A stretch of DNA of 46,765 bases from Acidobacteriaceae bacterium (GTDB lineage: Bacteria > Acidobacteriota > Terriglobia > Terriglobales > Acidobacteriaceae): the NCBI GenBank assembly GCA_003134655.1, contig PLBY01000101.1, positions 1 to 46,765 on the forward strand, given 5' to 3'. This document shows, one piece after another, positions 7,708-15,471 of this stretch. The notes below the pieces were generated by a model. It worked only from the letters and a program-made list of their open reading frames with translations, made no database searches and was not told the DNA's origin. Each line of letters opens with the position of its first letter. The first letter of the stretch is position 1. The translations under genes and the position numbers were made by a program.

Positions 7708-8337
7708 ATGCGAAGAATTTTGATTGCGACTTCGAATCCGGGGAAGGTGCGGGATTTCGCGGGGGCGGCGGCGCCGCATGGGATCGAGATTGGGAGCATT
7801 CCGGGGTTTGCTTCCCTGCCCGCTGTGGTTGAGGACGGGATCACGTTTGAGGAGAACGCGCGGAAGAAGGCGGAGGAATATTCGCGGCACGCGGCCGGGG
7901 AGATTGTGGTGGCGGATGATTCGGGGCTGGAGCTGGATGCGTTGGGTGGGGTTCCGGGGGTGCATTCGGCTAGGTATGCAGCAGATCAGCCGCATTTGGC
8001 AGACGAGAATACGGATGATGAGGCAAACAATGCGCGTGTGCTGCGGGAGTTGAGGCATGTTGCGGCCGAGAAGCGCACGGGGCGGTTTGTGTGCGTGCTG
8101 GCGGCGGCAAGGGATGGGCGGACGCTGGCTACGTTTCGCGGGACGGCGGAGGGAGTGATTCTGGATTCGCCCCGGGGGACGGGCGGGTTCGGATATGATC
8201 CGCTGTTTTATTTTCCGGAGATTCAGAAGACGTTTGCCGAGTTAAGCGCGGAGGAGAAGGCGCGGTACAGCCATCGGGGGGCGGCGTTTCGGCAGTTTCT
8301 GGAGTGGTGCGACGCGGGGTCGCGGGAGCCGGCGTGA
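7708..8337 (+). CDS. rdgB: dITP/XTP pyrophosphatase (RdgB/HAM1)
   Basis: 209-residue cytoplasmic house-cleaning enzyme that hydrolyses dITP, ITP and XTP to monophosphates, keeping deaminated purines out of DNA and RNA. All family motifs are present: the substrate loop TSNPGK (8-13), the metal-binding ADDSGLE (69-75), GGFGYDP (159-165) and SHRG (188-191). Length fits the family (about 200). ATG 7708 is the natural start because LIATSNPGK must be near the N-terminus. Its TGA overlaps the GTG start of the next gene (GTGA), so the two are translationally coupled. An interspersed repeat half-copy separates it from the upstream membrane protein gene. Confidence 0.96.
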   Translation: MRRILIATSNPGKVRDFAGAAAPHGIEIGSIPGFASLPAVVEDGITFEENARKKAEEYSRHAAGEIVVADDSGLELDALGGVPGVHSARYAADQPHLADENTDDEANNARVLRELRHVAAEKRTGRFVCVLAAARDGRTLATFRGTAEGVILDSPRGTGGFGYDPLFYFPEIQKTFAELSAEEKARYSHRGAAFRQFLEWCDAGSREPA

Positions 8338-8996
8338 CATCCCTCAGGTTTAAGGCGCCTTCCGCTCTAATCTTCGACATGGACGGAGTGCTGGTCGATT
8401 CCGAACCGTTGCACAAGCGCGCGAAGGAGTTGGCATTTCGGCAGTTGGGGATCGAGTTGTCGGAATCGGTATATGACAGTTACAAGGGGCGTCCGGATGA
8501 GACGATGCTGCCGGAGATTTTGCGCGAGCACGGTGGCATGGAGCGACTGGCGGAGTTATCGCGGCTGAAGCGGGAGTTCTACGAGAGCATCGAGCATGAA
8601 CAGCAGGCGGTTCCGGGAGCGGTTGAGTTTGTGGGGTGGGCGAAATCGCGTTACCGGATTGCGCTGGCGACGTCGGCCACGCCGCGGAATCGTGGGGCTG
8701 CTTTGGAGAGGTTGGGCATCGGCGATTACTTTGAGGTGATTGTGGATCATGGGCGGAGGCCGCGTCCGAAGCCGGATCCGGAAGTGTTTCTGATGGCGAT
8801 GCGGGAGCTTGGGGTCGGCGCTGGGGATTGCTGGATCATTGAGGATTCGCTGAATGGCATTGTGGCGGCGAAGGCTGCGGGGTGTGTGACCGTCGGGATT
8901 ACGACCACGTTTGATGCGGGCAAGCTTTCGTTTGCGGGCGCGGATGTGATCGTCAAATCGTTTGCGGAGTTGCGACGGGTGCTGGAATCGCTGTAG
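8334..8996 (+). CDS. HAD-superfamily phosphatase/phosphomutase-like protein
   Basis: 220 residues when started at GTG 8334, which overlaps the rdgB stop. An earlier in-frame start at 8304 would lie inside rdgB. The HAD motifs are clear: motif I DMDGVLVDSEP with nucleophile and acid Asp15/Asp17, motif II in LATSATP, motif III Lys in RPKPDPEVF, and motif IV IEDSLNG. The helical cap between motifs I and II marks subclass IA, as in beta-phosphoglucomutase, phosphoglycolate phosphatase and 2-deoxyglucose-6-phosphatase. The sequence alone does not choose among these. Coupling to rdgB could suggest nucleotide or sugar-phosphate clean-up, but this is inference. Confidence 0.88.
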   Translation: MTSLRFKAPSALIFDMDGVLVDSEPLHKRAKELAFRQLGIELSESVYDSYKGRPDETMLPEILREHGGMERLAELSRLKREFYESIEHEQQAVPGAVEFVGWAKSRYRIALATSATPRNRGAALERLGIGDYFEVIVDHGRRPRPKPDPEVFLMAMRELGVGAGDCWIIEDSLNGIVAAKAAGCVTVGITTTFDAGKLSFAGADVIVKSFAELRRVLESL

Positions 8997-9010
8997 GGGA
9001 TGGAGGCATC

Positions 9011-9133
9011 GTGGGGCAGGCGGAGAAGATGTACGCAGCGGGAGTGCCGGCTGCGGAAACGCAGTACCGCTATCTCACGGCTGGCGACACCACAACTCTG
9101 GCGACTCTGGAAGCTATGCAGCGGCCTTCCTGA
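9011..9133 (+). CDS. Candidate 40-residue protein
   Basis: GTG 9011 opens a 40-codon frame ending in TGA at 9131, with GGAGG centred about 7 bases upstream. The peptide has a balanced composition (GQAEKMYAAGVPAAET...) with no repeats or membrane segment. It begins 15 bases after the HAD gene on the same strand, so it could be its last operon member. Its 3' end overlaps by 20 bases the end of the convergent acyltransferase gene. It is too short to judge by motifs; ribosome binding site and spacing are the only support. Confidence 0.35.
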   Translation: MGQAEKMYAAGVPAAETQYRYLTAGDTTTLATLEAMQRPS

Positions 9134-9863
9134 AGGAGGCGGGGACTTCCAGCGTGACGTTCTTCACAACCCTGGCCGGCGAGCCTGCGACCATGCAGTT
9201 AGACGGTACGCTGCGAGTTACAACGCTGTTGGCCCCGACAACACCACCTGCGCCAATCGTGACGCCCTTGAGAATCGTTACCCCGTAACCGATCCACGCC
9301 CCCTTGCATATTCTTACAGGTTGGATCTCTTCGTCGCGGGGAAGCCCGTTGGAGATTCGCTGCTCCAAAGTAGCCGGATGGCCGTCGTAATCGCTGATCT
9401 TGCAACCTCCCGCGATCAGGACGTCATCTTCGATAATTACTTCGCGGTTGCAGGTGATGGAGACATTGTGCCCTATAAAAGATCTGTTCCCAATGCGCAG
9501 CGTAGGGCAATTATGGAATCTGCCAGAAACAATCGCGAGGCTGCCGCTGAAACGGACATCGTCGCCAATATAGAGCCGGGCGTGTCCTTGAACATTGGGC
9601 AGAGCCCACAGCTGCAGATGTTTACCCACGGATTCACACCGGCAGCAGAATATGGGGGTGGTGAAGAGGAACGACTTGATGCGTCTCCAAAGCTTTGGAA
9701 TGTAAACAAGCAATCCGTAGAGAAATCGACCGGCGGGCTTGAGCATTCGCGGCACCGGGAGAGTTGCCGTGAAACAAAAGTCGACGGCCTTGCGGGCAAT
9801 TCGAAAGAAGGGTGTATCCGCTCGTTTTAGTCGGAGAACAACATATTCCAACGTGTATTCCAT
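9114..9863 (-). CDS. Left-handed beta-helix acyltransferase (WbbJ-like)
   Basis: 249 residues. The C-terminal half shows hexapeptide repeats of a left-handed beta-helix (IGNRSFIGHNVSITCNREV, IEDDVLIAGGCKISD, then IGYGVTILKGVTIGAGGVVGA and a VVxxSVPSNCMVAGSPARVVK end), as in O-acetyltransferases of the WbbJ/NodL/maltose acetyltransferase group. DYDGHP carries the catalytic His of that group. The N-terminal 100 residues are basic and unrelated. The likely reaction is transfer of an acetyl or similar group to a sugar in surface polysaccharide. ATG 9863 is chosen because GGAGG lies 5 bases upstream; the frame runs on to 9974 without a better start. The upstream region is AT-richer than its neighbours, compatible with horizontal transfer. 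Confidence 0.88.
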   Translation of the reverse strand: MEYTLEYVVLRLKRADTPFFRIARKAVDFCFTATLPVPRMLKPAGRFLYGLLVYIPKLWRRIKSFLFTTPIFCCRCESVGKHLQLWALPNVQGHARLYIGDDVRFSGSLAIVSGRFHNCPTLRIGNRSFIGHNVSITCNREVIIEDDVLIAGGCKISDYDGHPATLEQRISNGLPRDEEIQPVRICKGAWIGYGVTILKGVTIGAGGVVGANSVVTRSVPSNCMVAGSPARVVKNVTLEVPASFRKAAA

Positions 9864-9983
9864 ACATTCCTCCGATGGACAGGGTGAGTCGAGGGAGAAA
9901 AATATCACTTTCCAATTATTCTGCAAGACAATTCGATACCGACTCGGCGGGGCGACGGGCCAGGGGTTGGCCACACGCTTTCC

Positions 9984-10013
9984 TTGACTTCACTTCTCCC
10001 GGCACCGGATAAT
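9984..10013 (+). promoter_or_regulatory. Sigma-70-type promoter of the sdh operon
   Basis: TTGACT (9984-9989) and GATAAT (10008-10013) are 18 bases apart, each one mismatch from consensus. A transcript would begin near 10020, about 50 bases before the sdhC start at GTG 10069. The alternative ATG at 10012 would lie within the -10 box, which argues against it. Confidence 0.6.
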
Positions 10014-10068
10014 GAAAAGTTCTTTTCTCTGTTGCGGACAAATAAGCGGAACTCATAAGGAGCGATAC

Positions 10069-10854
10069 GTGGCGTCAGCCAGTTCTACTGCTCCCGTGGT
10101 AGCGCATGGAGTGGCTCCGTTGCGCGCTGGTCAGGGGTATTCATTCTTATTGCGCCGGCTGCATTCCCTTTCGGGGATCGTTCCGGTGGGCGCATTCCTG
10201 TTTGAACATATTCTGGTTTCGAACTCGACGGCCATCACCGGGCCGGATGCTTATGCGCGCCAGGTGAGCTTTCTGGCGAACCTGCCGCTCGTATTCTTCC
10301 TTGAGTTGTTCGGGATCTGGTTGCCGATTTTGTTCCACGCGCTCTACGGGTTCTACATCTGGTATCGCGGAGATGGGAATGTTGCCGCTTATCCGTGGAG
10401 TGGCAACTGGATGTACACAGCGCAACGGTGGACAGGCGGGATCGCGTTTGTCTACATCCTGTGGCACACCTACACGATGCGGTTTACTGGGGTCGACCTG
10501 CACGACTTTCCTCACGAGTCATTCGCGAAAGTCCAACATGAGGTGATGCACACGGGACTGTTCCTGTTCTATGTGGTGGGACTGATGGCGGCTTCGTGGC
10601 ACTTCGCGTATGGAATCTGGCTGTTCTCGGCGAAGTGGGGGATCGTGTCGGGGGATAAGGCGCAGAAGAGGCTGTTGCGCGTGTGCCTGGCGCTGTTCCT
10701 GGTGCTGTGCGCGGCGGGGTTGGCAAGCTTGTATTCGTTCCGCTCGCGTCCGGTGGCGGACGACGACCAGAACCGCACCATGATTCATTCCCCGATTCAT
10801 TCCCCTCATAAAGCGGGCGCGCAGACCGCCAGCAACGGAAAGCCGGTGCAATAA
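10069..10854 (+). CDS. sdhC: Succinate dehydrogenase cytochrome b558 subunit
   Basis: 261 residues, five membrane helices. It anchors the dehydrogenase and passes electrons from the iron-sulfur subunit to quinone through haem b. It is the larger single-anchor type seen in Bacillus, delta-proteobacteria and others (three-subunit enzyme, no SdhD). Candidate haem-ligand histidines lie in membrane segments: RLHSLSGIVPVGAFLFEHI in helix 1, LFHALYGFYIWY in helix 2, ILWHTYTMRF in helix 3 and VQHEVMHTGLFLFY in helix 4. GTG 10069 is chosen because AAGGAG lies 6 bases upstream and because the frame's ATG 10012 overlaps the promoter. The C-terminal 35 residues are a hydrophilic extension. One base separates its stop from sdhA. 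Confidence 0.93.
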   Translation: MASASSTAPVVAHGVAPLRAGQGYSFLLRRLHSLSGIVPVGAFLFEHILVSNSTAITGPDAYARQVSFLANLPLVFFLELFGIWLPILFHALYGFYIWYRGDGNVAAYPWSGNWMYTAQRWTGGIAFVYILWHTYTMRFTGVDLHDFPHESFAKVQHEVMHTGLFLFYVVGLMAASWHFAYGIWLFSAKWGIVSGDKAQKRLLRVCLALFLVLCAAGLASLYSFRSRPVADDDQNRTMIHSPIHSPHKAGAQTASNGKPVQ

Positions 10855-10855
10855 G

Positions 10856-12625
10856 ATGGCGACTCCCAAAATTATTGTGATCGGCGGTGGGCTCGCCGGG
10901 CTGTCGGCGGTGATCAAGATCGCGGAGATGGGCGCGAACGTCGACCTGTTTTCGATTGTTCCGGTGAAGCGGTCGCACTCGGTGTGCGCGCAGGGCGGGA
11001 TCAACGCGGCAAAGAACCTGAAGGGCGAAGGCGATTCGACCTGGAATCATTTTGACGACTCGATTTACGGTGGCGACTTTCTGGCCAATCAGCCGCCGGT
11101 GAAGGACATGTGCGAAGCGGCGCCGGGGATCATTGACCTGCTCGATCGCATGGGCGTTCCGTTCAACCGCACGCCCGAAGGGTTGCTCGACTTCCGGCGC
11201 TTTGGCGGGACTTTGTTCAATCGTACTGCGTTCGCCGGGGCGACTACCGGACAGCAATTGCTGTACGCGCTCGACGAGCAGGTGCGGCGGTACGAGTCCG
11301 AAGGCAAGGTGAAGAAGTTCGAGCACTGGGAATTTCTGTCGGCGGTGCTCGATGGGAACCGCGTTTGCCGCGGCATCTGCGCCATGGATTTGCGGTCGAT
11401 GGAAGTGCGAACGTTCCCGGCGGACGCCATCATCATCTGCACGGGCGGGAACGGGGCGATCTTTGGCAAGTCGACCAATTCCGTGGTGTGCACGGGATCG
11501 GCGCAGTCGGCGCTCTACCAACAGGGCTGCTATTACGCGAACGGCGAATTCATTCAGGTACATCCCACCTGCATCCCGGGCGAAGATAAATTGCGATTGA
11601 TGTCGGAGTCGGCGCGCGGTGAGGGCGGGCGCGTGTGGGTGCCGAAGAAGGCGGGGGACAACCGCGATCCGAAATCCATTCCGCAGAATGAGCGGTGGTA
11701 TTTCCTCGAAGAGTGGTATCCGAAGTACGGGAACCTGGTGCCGCGCGATGTGGCGACGCGGGCGATCTTCAAGGTGGTGTACGAACACAACCTGGGGATC
11801 GATGGCAAGCCGATGGTGTATCTCGACCTGACGCACATCGACCGCAAGATTCTCGACCGCAAGCTGGAAGGGATTCTCGAGATTTACGAGAAGTTTGTGG
11901 GCGACGATCCGCGGGACACGCCGATGAAGATTTTCCCCGGCATGCACTACACGATGGGCGGGCTGTGGGTAGACTTCAAGCAGGCCACGAACATCGCCGG
12001 AATATACGCGGCGGGCGAGTGCGAATACCAGTATCACGGGGCGAACCGGCTGGGCGCGAATTCGCTGATGTCGTGTATTTACGGTGGCGGGATCGCCGGG
12101 CCCAATGCGGTGAAGTATGCGCGCGGGCTGCAGGCCGCGTCCGACGGCGATGGATGCTTTGCGGCCGAGCAGAAGCGGCAGGAAGATATCAATGCCCACC
12201 TGATGAAGGCGGATGGGGCGGAGAATCCGTTCAAGTTGTGGCGCGAGATGGGTGAGTTGATGACGAAGGATTGCACGGTGATCCGCTACAACAAGGCGTT
12301 GAAGCAGACCGACGCCACGCTGGTCGAGATGCTGGAGCGATTCGGCAAGATCAACCTGAGCGATCGCACGCAGTGGGCGAATACGACGGTGGTGTTTGCG
12401 CGGCAACTTTATAACATGCTGCAGTTGGCTCGGGTGATCGCGCAGGGCGCGGGGATGCGGGATGAATCGCGCGGGGCGCATTACAAGCCGGACTTCCCGG
12501 AGCGCGACGACAAGAACTGGCTGAAGACGACGAAGGCGTATTTCGCGCCGGATGCGGATGAGCCGAAGTTTGAGTTCGAGGCGGTGGATACGTCGCTGAT
12601 TCCGCCTAGGGCGAGGAAGTACTAA
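10856..12625 (+). CDS. sdhA: Succinate dehydrogenase flavoprotein subunit
   Basis: 589 residues. It oxidises succinate to fumarate in the TCA cycle, with covalently bound FAD, at the membrane. The N-terminal FAD-binding motif is GGGLAG (10-15), and His41 in RSHSVCAQGGINAA is the residue expected to carry the covalent FAD. Downstream are the dicarboxylate-binding and capping regions (QVHPTCIP, SARGEGGRVWV) and the Arg-rich FAD domain return (GANRLGANSLMSCIYGG). Length and the three-gene order fit the Bacillus/epsilon-proteobacterial type rather than the E. coli SdhCDAB type. It begins 1 base after sdhC, so translation is probably coupled. It is followed by a long palindromic repeat before sdhB. 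Confidence 0.97.
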   Translation: MATPKIIVIGGGLAGLSAVIKIAEMGANVDLFSIVPVKRSHSVCAQGGINAAKNLKGEGDSTWNHFDDSIYGGDFLANQPPVKDMCEAAPGIIDLLDRMGVPFNRTPEGLLDFRRFGGTLFNRTAFAGATTGQQLLYALDEQVRRYESEGKVKKFEHWEFLSAVLDGNRVCRGICAMDLRSMEVRTFPADAIIICTGGNGAIFGKSTNSVVCTGSAQSALYQQGCYYANGEFIQVHPTCIPGEDKLRLMSESARGEGGRVWVPKKAGDNRDPKSIPQNERWYFLEEWYPKYGNLVPRDVATRAIFKVVYEHNLGIDGKPMVYLDLTHIDRKILDRKLEGILEIYEKFVGDDPRDTPMKIFPGMHYTMGGLWVDFKQATNIAGIYAAGECEYQYHGANRLGANSLMSCIYGGGIAGPNAVKYARGLQAASDGDGCFAAEQKRQEDINAHLMKADGAENPFKLWREMGELMTKDCTVIRYNKALKQTDATLVEMLERFGKINLSDRTQWANTTVVFARQLYNMLQLARVIAQGAGMRDESRGAHYKPDFPERDDKNWLKTTKAYFAPDADEPKFEFEAVDTSLIPPRARKY

Positions 12626-12641
12626 GGATTTTTGTTCTTGT

Positions 12642-12727
12642 TGTCATCCTGGAGGGTAGCGAGGGACCTATGCAGTTTGCCGGCAGGCGGCGGAGTGCAT
12701 AGATCCTTCGCTTCGCTCAGGATGACA
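12642..12727. repeat. Complete palindromic GGATGAC repeat between sdhA and sdhB
   Basis: TGTCATCCTG on the left is the exact reverse complement of CAGGATGACA on the right, and the inner parts (AGCGAGGGACCTATGCA against TGCATAGATCCTTCGCT) also pair with few mismatches. In RNA it would fold into a hairpin of about 86 bases inside the sdh operon transcript. Half copies are at 7644-7679 and diverged ones elsewhere. Confidence 0.85.
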
Positions 12728-12753
12728 GTGGGTATTAAGAAGGCTAAGAGCTA

Positions 12754-13503
12754 ATGGCTGATAAATCCGTCATCATCAAGATCAAGCGGCAAGCTACTCC
12801 TACTTCCAAGACCTATTGGGAGGAGTTCTCCGTTCCCTACCGGCCGAACATGAACGTCATTTCGGCGCTGATGGACATTGCTGCCGAACCGTCCACGCGC
12901 GAGGGCAAGGCGACTACGCCTATCACTTACGACTCGAATTGTCTCGAGGAAGTGTGCGGGTCGTGCGCCATGCTGATCAACGGGAAGGCGCGCATGGCGT
13001 GCTCGGCGCTGATTGACAACCTGGAACAGCCGATTCGGCTGGAGCCGTTTTCGAAGTTCCCCGTGGTGCGCGATCTGGCGGTGGACCGCAGCGTAATTTT
13101 TGAGAACCTGAAGGCAGTGAAGGCGTGGGTGCCGATCGACGGCACGTACGACCTGGGCGCCGGGCCGCGCATGTCGGCTGAAGAGCAGGAAGCTGCGTAT
13201 CCGATTTCGCGGTGCATTTCGTGCTGCTGTTGTATGGAGGCTTGTCCGCAGTTCAATGAGGACACGGGGTTCGTGGGCGCGGCGACCATCGCGCAGGTGC
13301 GGCTGTTTAATACGCACCCCACGGGCAAGGCGCTGGAGCGGGAGCGGCTGACGGCGCTGATGGGCGACGGCGGCATACAGGAATGCGGCTATGCGCAGAA
13401 CTGCGTGGAGGTTTGTCCCAAGGATATTCCGCTGACCAAGTCCATCTCCGAGGTGGGCGCTCAGGTCATGAAACAGGCGCTGGGTGACCTTTTGCGGCGC
13501 TGA
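12754..13503 (+). CDS. sdhB: Succinate dehydrogenase iron-sulfur subunit
   Basis: 249 residues. It carries electrons from the SdhA FAD to the cytochrome b subunit. The N-terminal 2Fe-2S domain has Cys63, Cys68, Cys71 and Cys83 (the CLEEVCGSC...MAC pattern). The C-terminal domain has Cys154, Cys157, Cys160 and Cys164 (CISCCCCMEAC) and Cys211, Cys217, Cys221 (CGYAQNCVEVC) for the 4Fe-4S and 3Fe-4S centres. The run of four consecutive cysteines at 157-160 is worth noting. The start ATG 12754 follows the repeat by 26 bases; the upstream AAGAAGGCTAAGAG supplies only a modest ribosome binding site. It is third in sdhCAB. Confidence 0.97.
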   Translation: MADKSVIIKIKRQATPTSKTYWEEFSVPYRPNMNVISALMDIAAEPSTREGKATTPITYDSNCLEEVCGSCAMLINGKARMACSALIDNLEQPIRLEPFSKFPVVRDLAVDRSVIFENLKAVKAWVPIDGTYDLGAGPRMSAEEQEAAYPISRCISCCCCMEACPQFNEDTGFVGAATIAQVRLFNTHPTGKALERERLTALMGDGGIQECGYAQNCVEVCPKDIPLTKSISEVGAQVMKQALGDLLRR

Positions 13504-13790
13504 ATTTTGTCACTTTCGGGCTTAAGTCCGTCCAACCGGATTTGCCTGAGCGACATCCAAATCCCGCCAAGTCGCGGCTAGCTGCGGACATAGGCCGGAT
13601 TCCTGCGAAGTCTCAAGAATGGCCCGTGATTTGCCGATAGAACTGTTGAGCATCTTCCTTCGTGGAAGGTAAGTAACCACCCGGAAGTGCTTTGGGTACA
13701 CAAGTAATGGCCTTGGCGGCGGTTTGCGTTGGGCCACTTGACAGCATGGCTTAGAATAAGCCCACTCCCAAAGAAGAATTGGTGAGGCGG
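13504..13790. other. Intergenic region downstream of sdhB
   Basis: No convincing gene on either strand. A possible promoter (TTGGGC 13729-13734, 17 bases, TAGAAT 13752-13757) points toward the DUF5715-like gene. Confidence 0.4.
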
Positions 13791-13820
13791 TTTGGCGGGC
13801 AACAGTGCCTGCCCCACACA
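13791..13820 (+). repeat. Short hairpin-CCACACA repeat
   Basis: GGCGGGCA (13794-13801) pairs with TGCCTGCC (13806-13813) and is followed by CCACACA, the same layout (hairpin then CCACA) as at 25674-25765 and 39995-40040. It directly precedes the chosen start of the next gene and would be translated if an earlier start were used. Confidence 0.5.
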
Positions 13821-13826
13821 GGAACC

Positions 13827-14570
13827 TTGAGAAAGCTCATCCGATTTCAATTCGCGGCGGTTGTCCTCCTGGCGATGGTGTGCGGGGGGATGTCGGGCAG
13901 CGCCTTTGCCATGCGCCGCGCGAACACACACCGCCGGCATTTCCGGTGGCTGCGATGGAATCCGATGTTCCGGCCTTCGCACGAGTCCCTGCTGCTCCAG
14001 AATGCTGAGATCAACCGGCTCGATCTGCCGCGCATTCAGAATGAGACCGAACTGGAAGCTCTGAAGGCGGACGGTTCCCTGCTGGAAATTCGCGCTGGGG
14101 AGACGCTGCGCTTCGATCCGCGGTTGGATCCTTCGCGGAGATATTGCCGGCCGTGGACGCTCGACTTTGTGGACGACCTGAGCCAGGCCTACTACAACCG
14201 CTTCCACCAGCAGATCCAGGTGAATTCGGCGGTGCGGACGGTAAAGGTTCAGAAGAAGCTGCGGCGGCACAATCGCAACGCGGCTCCGGCGGACGGAGAT
14301 ACGGCTTCGTCGCATCTGGCGGGCGTGACGGTCGACCTGCAACGGCGCGGCATGAGCAAGGATCAAGTGAAGTGGATGGAGCACTACCTGTTCTACATGA
14401 AGGCGCTCGGCCTGGTGGAACCGGAAGAAGAGCGGCACCAGTGGGTGTTCCATATTATGGTCAGCGGACTCTATTCCGACTGGCGTGAGACACAGGATAT
14501 TATTCCGGTGGAGCGTCCGGACAGCCAGAAGCCGGAGACGCAAGTGGCTCTGGGCAGCGGGACGAAATAG
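13827..14570 (+). CDS. Exported DUF5715-like protein, M15/VanY-type peptidase fold
   Basis: 247 residues from TTG 13827. The frame opens at 13779, but its first 16 codons lie in a repeat. The N-terminus is a signal peptide (LRKLIRFQFAAVVLLAMV... ending SAFA). The C-terminal half carries the zinc-peptidase pattern of Hedgehog/DD-peptidases: SSHLAGVTVD (His163 and Asp170 in this numbering, the SxHxxGxxxD motif) and HQWVFHIMV with a distal His209. Family knowledge: M15 enzymes cut D-Ala-D-Ala or other peptidoglycan cross-links. The usual catalytic Glu just before the last His is not obvious, so it may be inactive or divergent. It stands alone. Confidence 0.7.
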   Translation: MRKLIRFQFAAVVLLAMVCGGMSGSAFAMRRANTHRRHFRWLRWNPMFRPSHESLLLQNAEINRLDLPRIQNETELEALKADGSLLEIRAGETLRFDPRLDPSRRYCRPWTLDFVDDLSQAYYNRFHQQIQVNSAVRTVKVQKKLRRHNRNAAPADGDTASSHLAGVTVDLQRRGMSKDQVKWMEHYLFYMKALGLVEPEEERHQWVFHIMVSGLYSDWRETQDIIPVERPDSQKPETQVALGSGTK

Positions 14571-14659
14571 GGCAGGTTTCAAAGTTTCACGTTTCAAGGT
14601 TTCAAAATCTCCCCTCTAGATAACACCTTCCGCGGTATTTCCTTTACGATTCTCTTCAT

Positions 14660-15211
14660 ATGATTGTGTTGATGGCTGGGCTTCCCGGCTCGGGTAAGAG
14701 CACGCTCGCGCGTGCGTTGGCTGAGCGGACGTCCGGACGGGTGTTGAGTAAGGACGAGATCCGGCATTCAATTTTTTTGCCGTCGGAGATTGAATATTCT
14801 TCGCGGCAGGATGACTACTGCTTGCAGATCATGATGGAGACTGCGGGGTATTTGTTGGGGCGGGATCGGGGGCGGGTGATTTTTCTGGATGGGCGTCCGT
14901 TTTCGCGGAGATATCAGATCGAAAATGTGATTGGCGTGGCTGATTCGCTGGGGCAGCCTTGGCGGATTCTGGAGTGTGTTTGTTCGGACGAGACGGCCCG
15001 GCTAAGGCTGGCGGCGGATGCGGAGGGGCATCCCGCGGGGAATCGGGACTTTCGGCTTTATCTTGAGGTGAAGGGGCGGTTCGAGGCCATTAGCCATCCT
15101 AAGATCGTGATCGATACGGAGCGGCCATTGGAGACTTGTGTGCACGAGGCGCTGGCTACTCTGCGGCCGGGTGGCGTTAGCGCCACACGCGAGATCCCTC
15201 CCTTCGCCTGA
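14660..15211 (+). CDS. P-loop kinase-like protein (AAA_33/zeta-type)
   Basis: 183 residues. A Walker A motif GLPGSGKST lies at residues 8-16 and a VIFLDGRPFSRR segment fits a Walker B or acceptor loop. The overall order (P-loop, DEIRHSIF after strand 2, the LDGRPF strand, an Arg-rich lid with LRLAADAEGHPAGNRDF) is that of small ATP-dependent kinases such as gluconate, chloramphenicol or polynucleotide 5'-kinases. The substrate is unknown. The last 15 codons or so, from about 15165, run into an interspersed repeat that supplies the stop codon, so the native C-terminus was probably lost or replaced. Confidence 0.8.
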   Translation: MIVLMAGLPGSGKSTLARALAERTSGRVLSKDEIRHSIFLPSEIEYSSRQDDYCLQIMMETAGYLLGRDRGRVIFLDGRPFSRRYQIENVIGVADSLGQPWRILECVCSDETARLRLAADAEGHPAGNRDFRLYLEVKGRFEAISHPKIVIDTERPLETCVHEALATLRPGGVSATREIPPFA

Positions 15212-15234
15212 AGAACGGCTCCGGTCGGGATGAC
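15191..15234 (+). repeat. GATCC...GGATGAC interspersed repeat, copy 2
   Basis: Nearly identical to 1891-1934, including the GCGAGATCC left flank and GATGACGCC right flank. It overlaps the 3' end of the P-loop kinase gene and contains its TGA. Confidence 0.8.
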
Positions 15235-15249
15235 GCCTGTTCGTCTCGC

Positions 15250-15400
15250 GGTTTTTCTTTCGCCCCTTCAGGGCTTTTTCCTTTCTTCAGCGCCACCCAC
15301 GGCTTGCGCCGTGGGCTGCATTCTTGCGCCGCTCCGCGGCTTAGCAGACTCTCCGCCTGCGATCCTGCGCGGCTTAGGCGAGGCCTGCTCCACTTGAGGT
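15250..15400. repeat. Cluster of hairpin repeats with a weak terminator
   Basis: GCCC (15262-15265) pairs with GGGC (15271-15274) before five Ts, a weak terminator for the kinase gene. Then CCCACGGC (15296-15303) pairs with GCCGTGGG (15308-15315), followed by GC-rich inverted pieces CGCCGCTCCGCGGC and GCGCGGCTTAGGCG. No gene is present. Confidence 0.55.
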
Positions 15401-15471
15401 TTTGTCGTGCCGCGGATGTCCCTATACAATCGGGGACTGCCCTGCGACCTTAGGATCGCGGGCATCCCTTT

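Noticed and set aside
6669..7844. 391-codon minus-strand frame including the peptide CHPERSEG
   Set aside because: The peptide is the known conceptual product of an interspersed repeat; the rest is antisense to real genes.
10012..10068. ATG 10012 as the sdhC start
   Set aside because: It overlaps the likely -10 box, while GTG 10069 has a good ribosome binding site.
10484..12481. 665-codon open frame on the minus strand opposite sdhA
   Set aside because: Its product is Arg/His/Pro-rich with no motif, whereas the plus strand encodes a complete, well-conserved sdhA. It is a GC-rich antisense shadow.
13522..13737. 71-codon minus-strand frame downstream of sdhB
   Set aside because: No ribosome binding site and no recognisable product.
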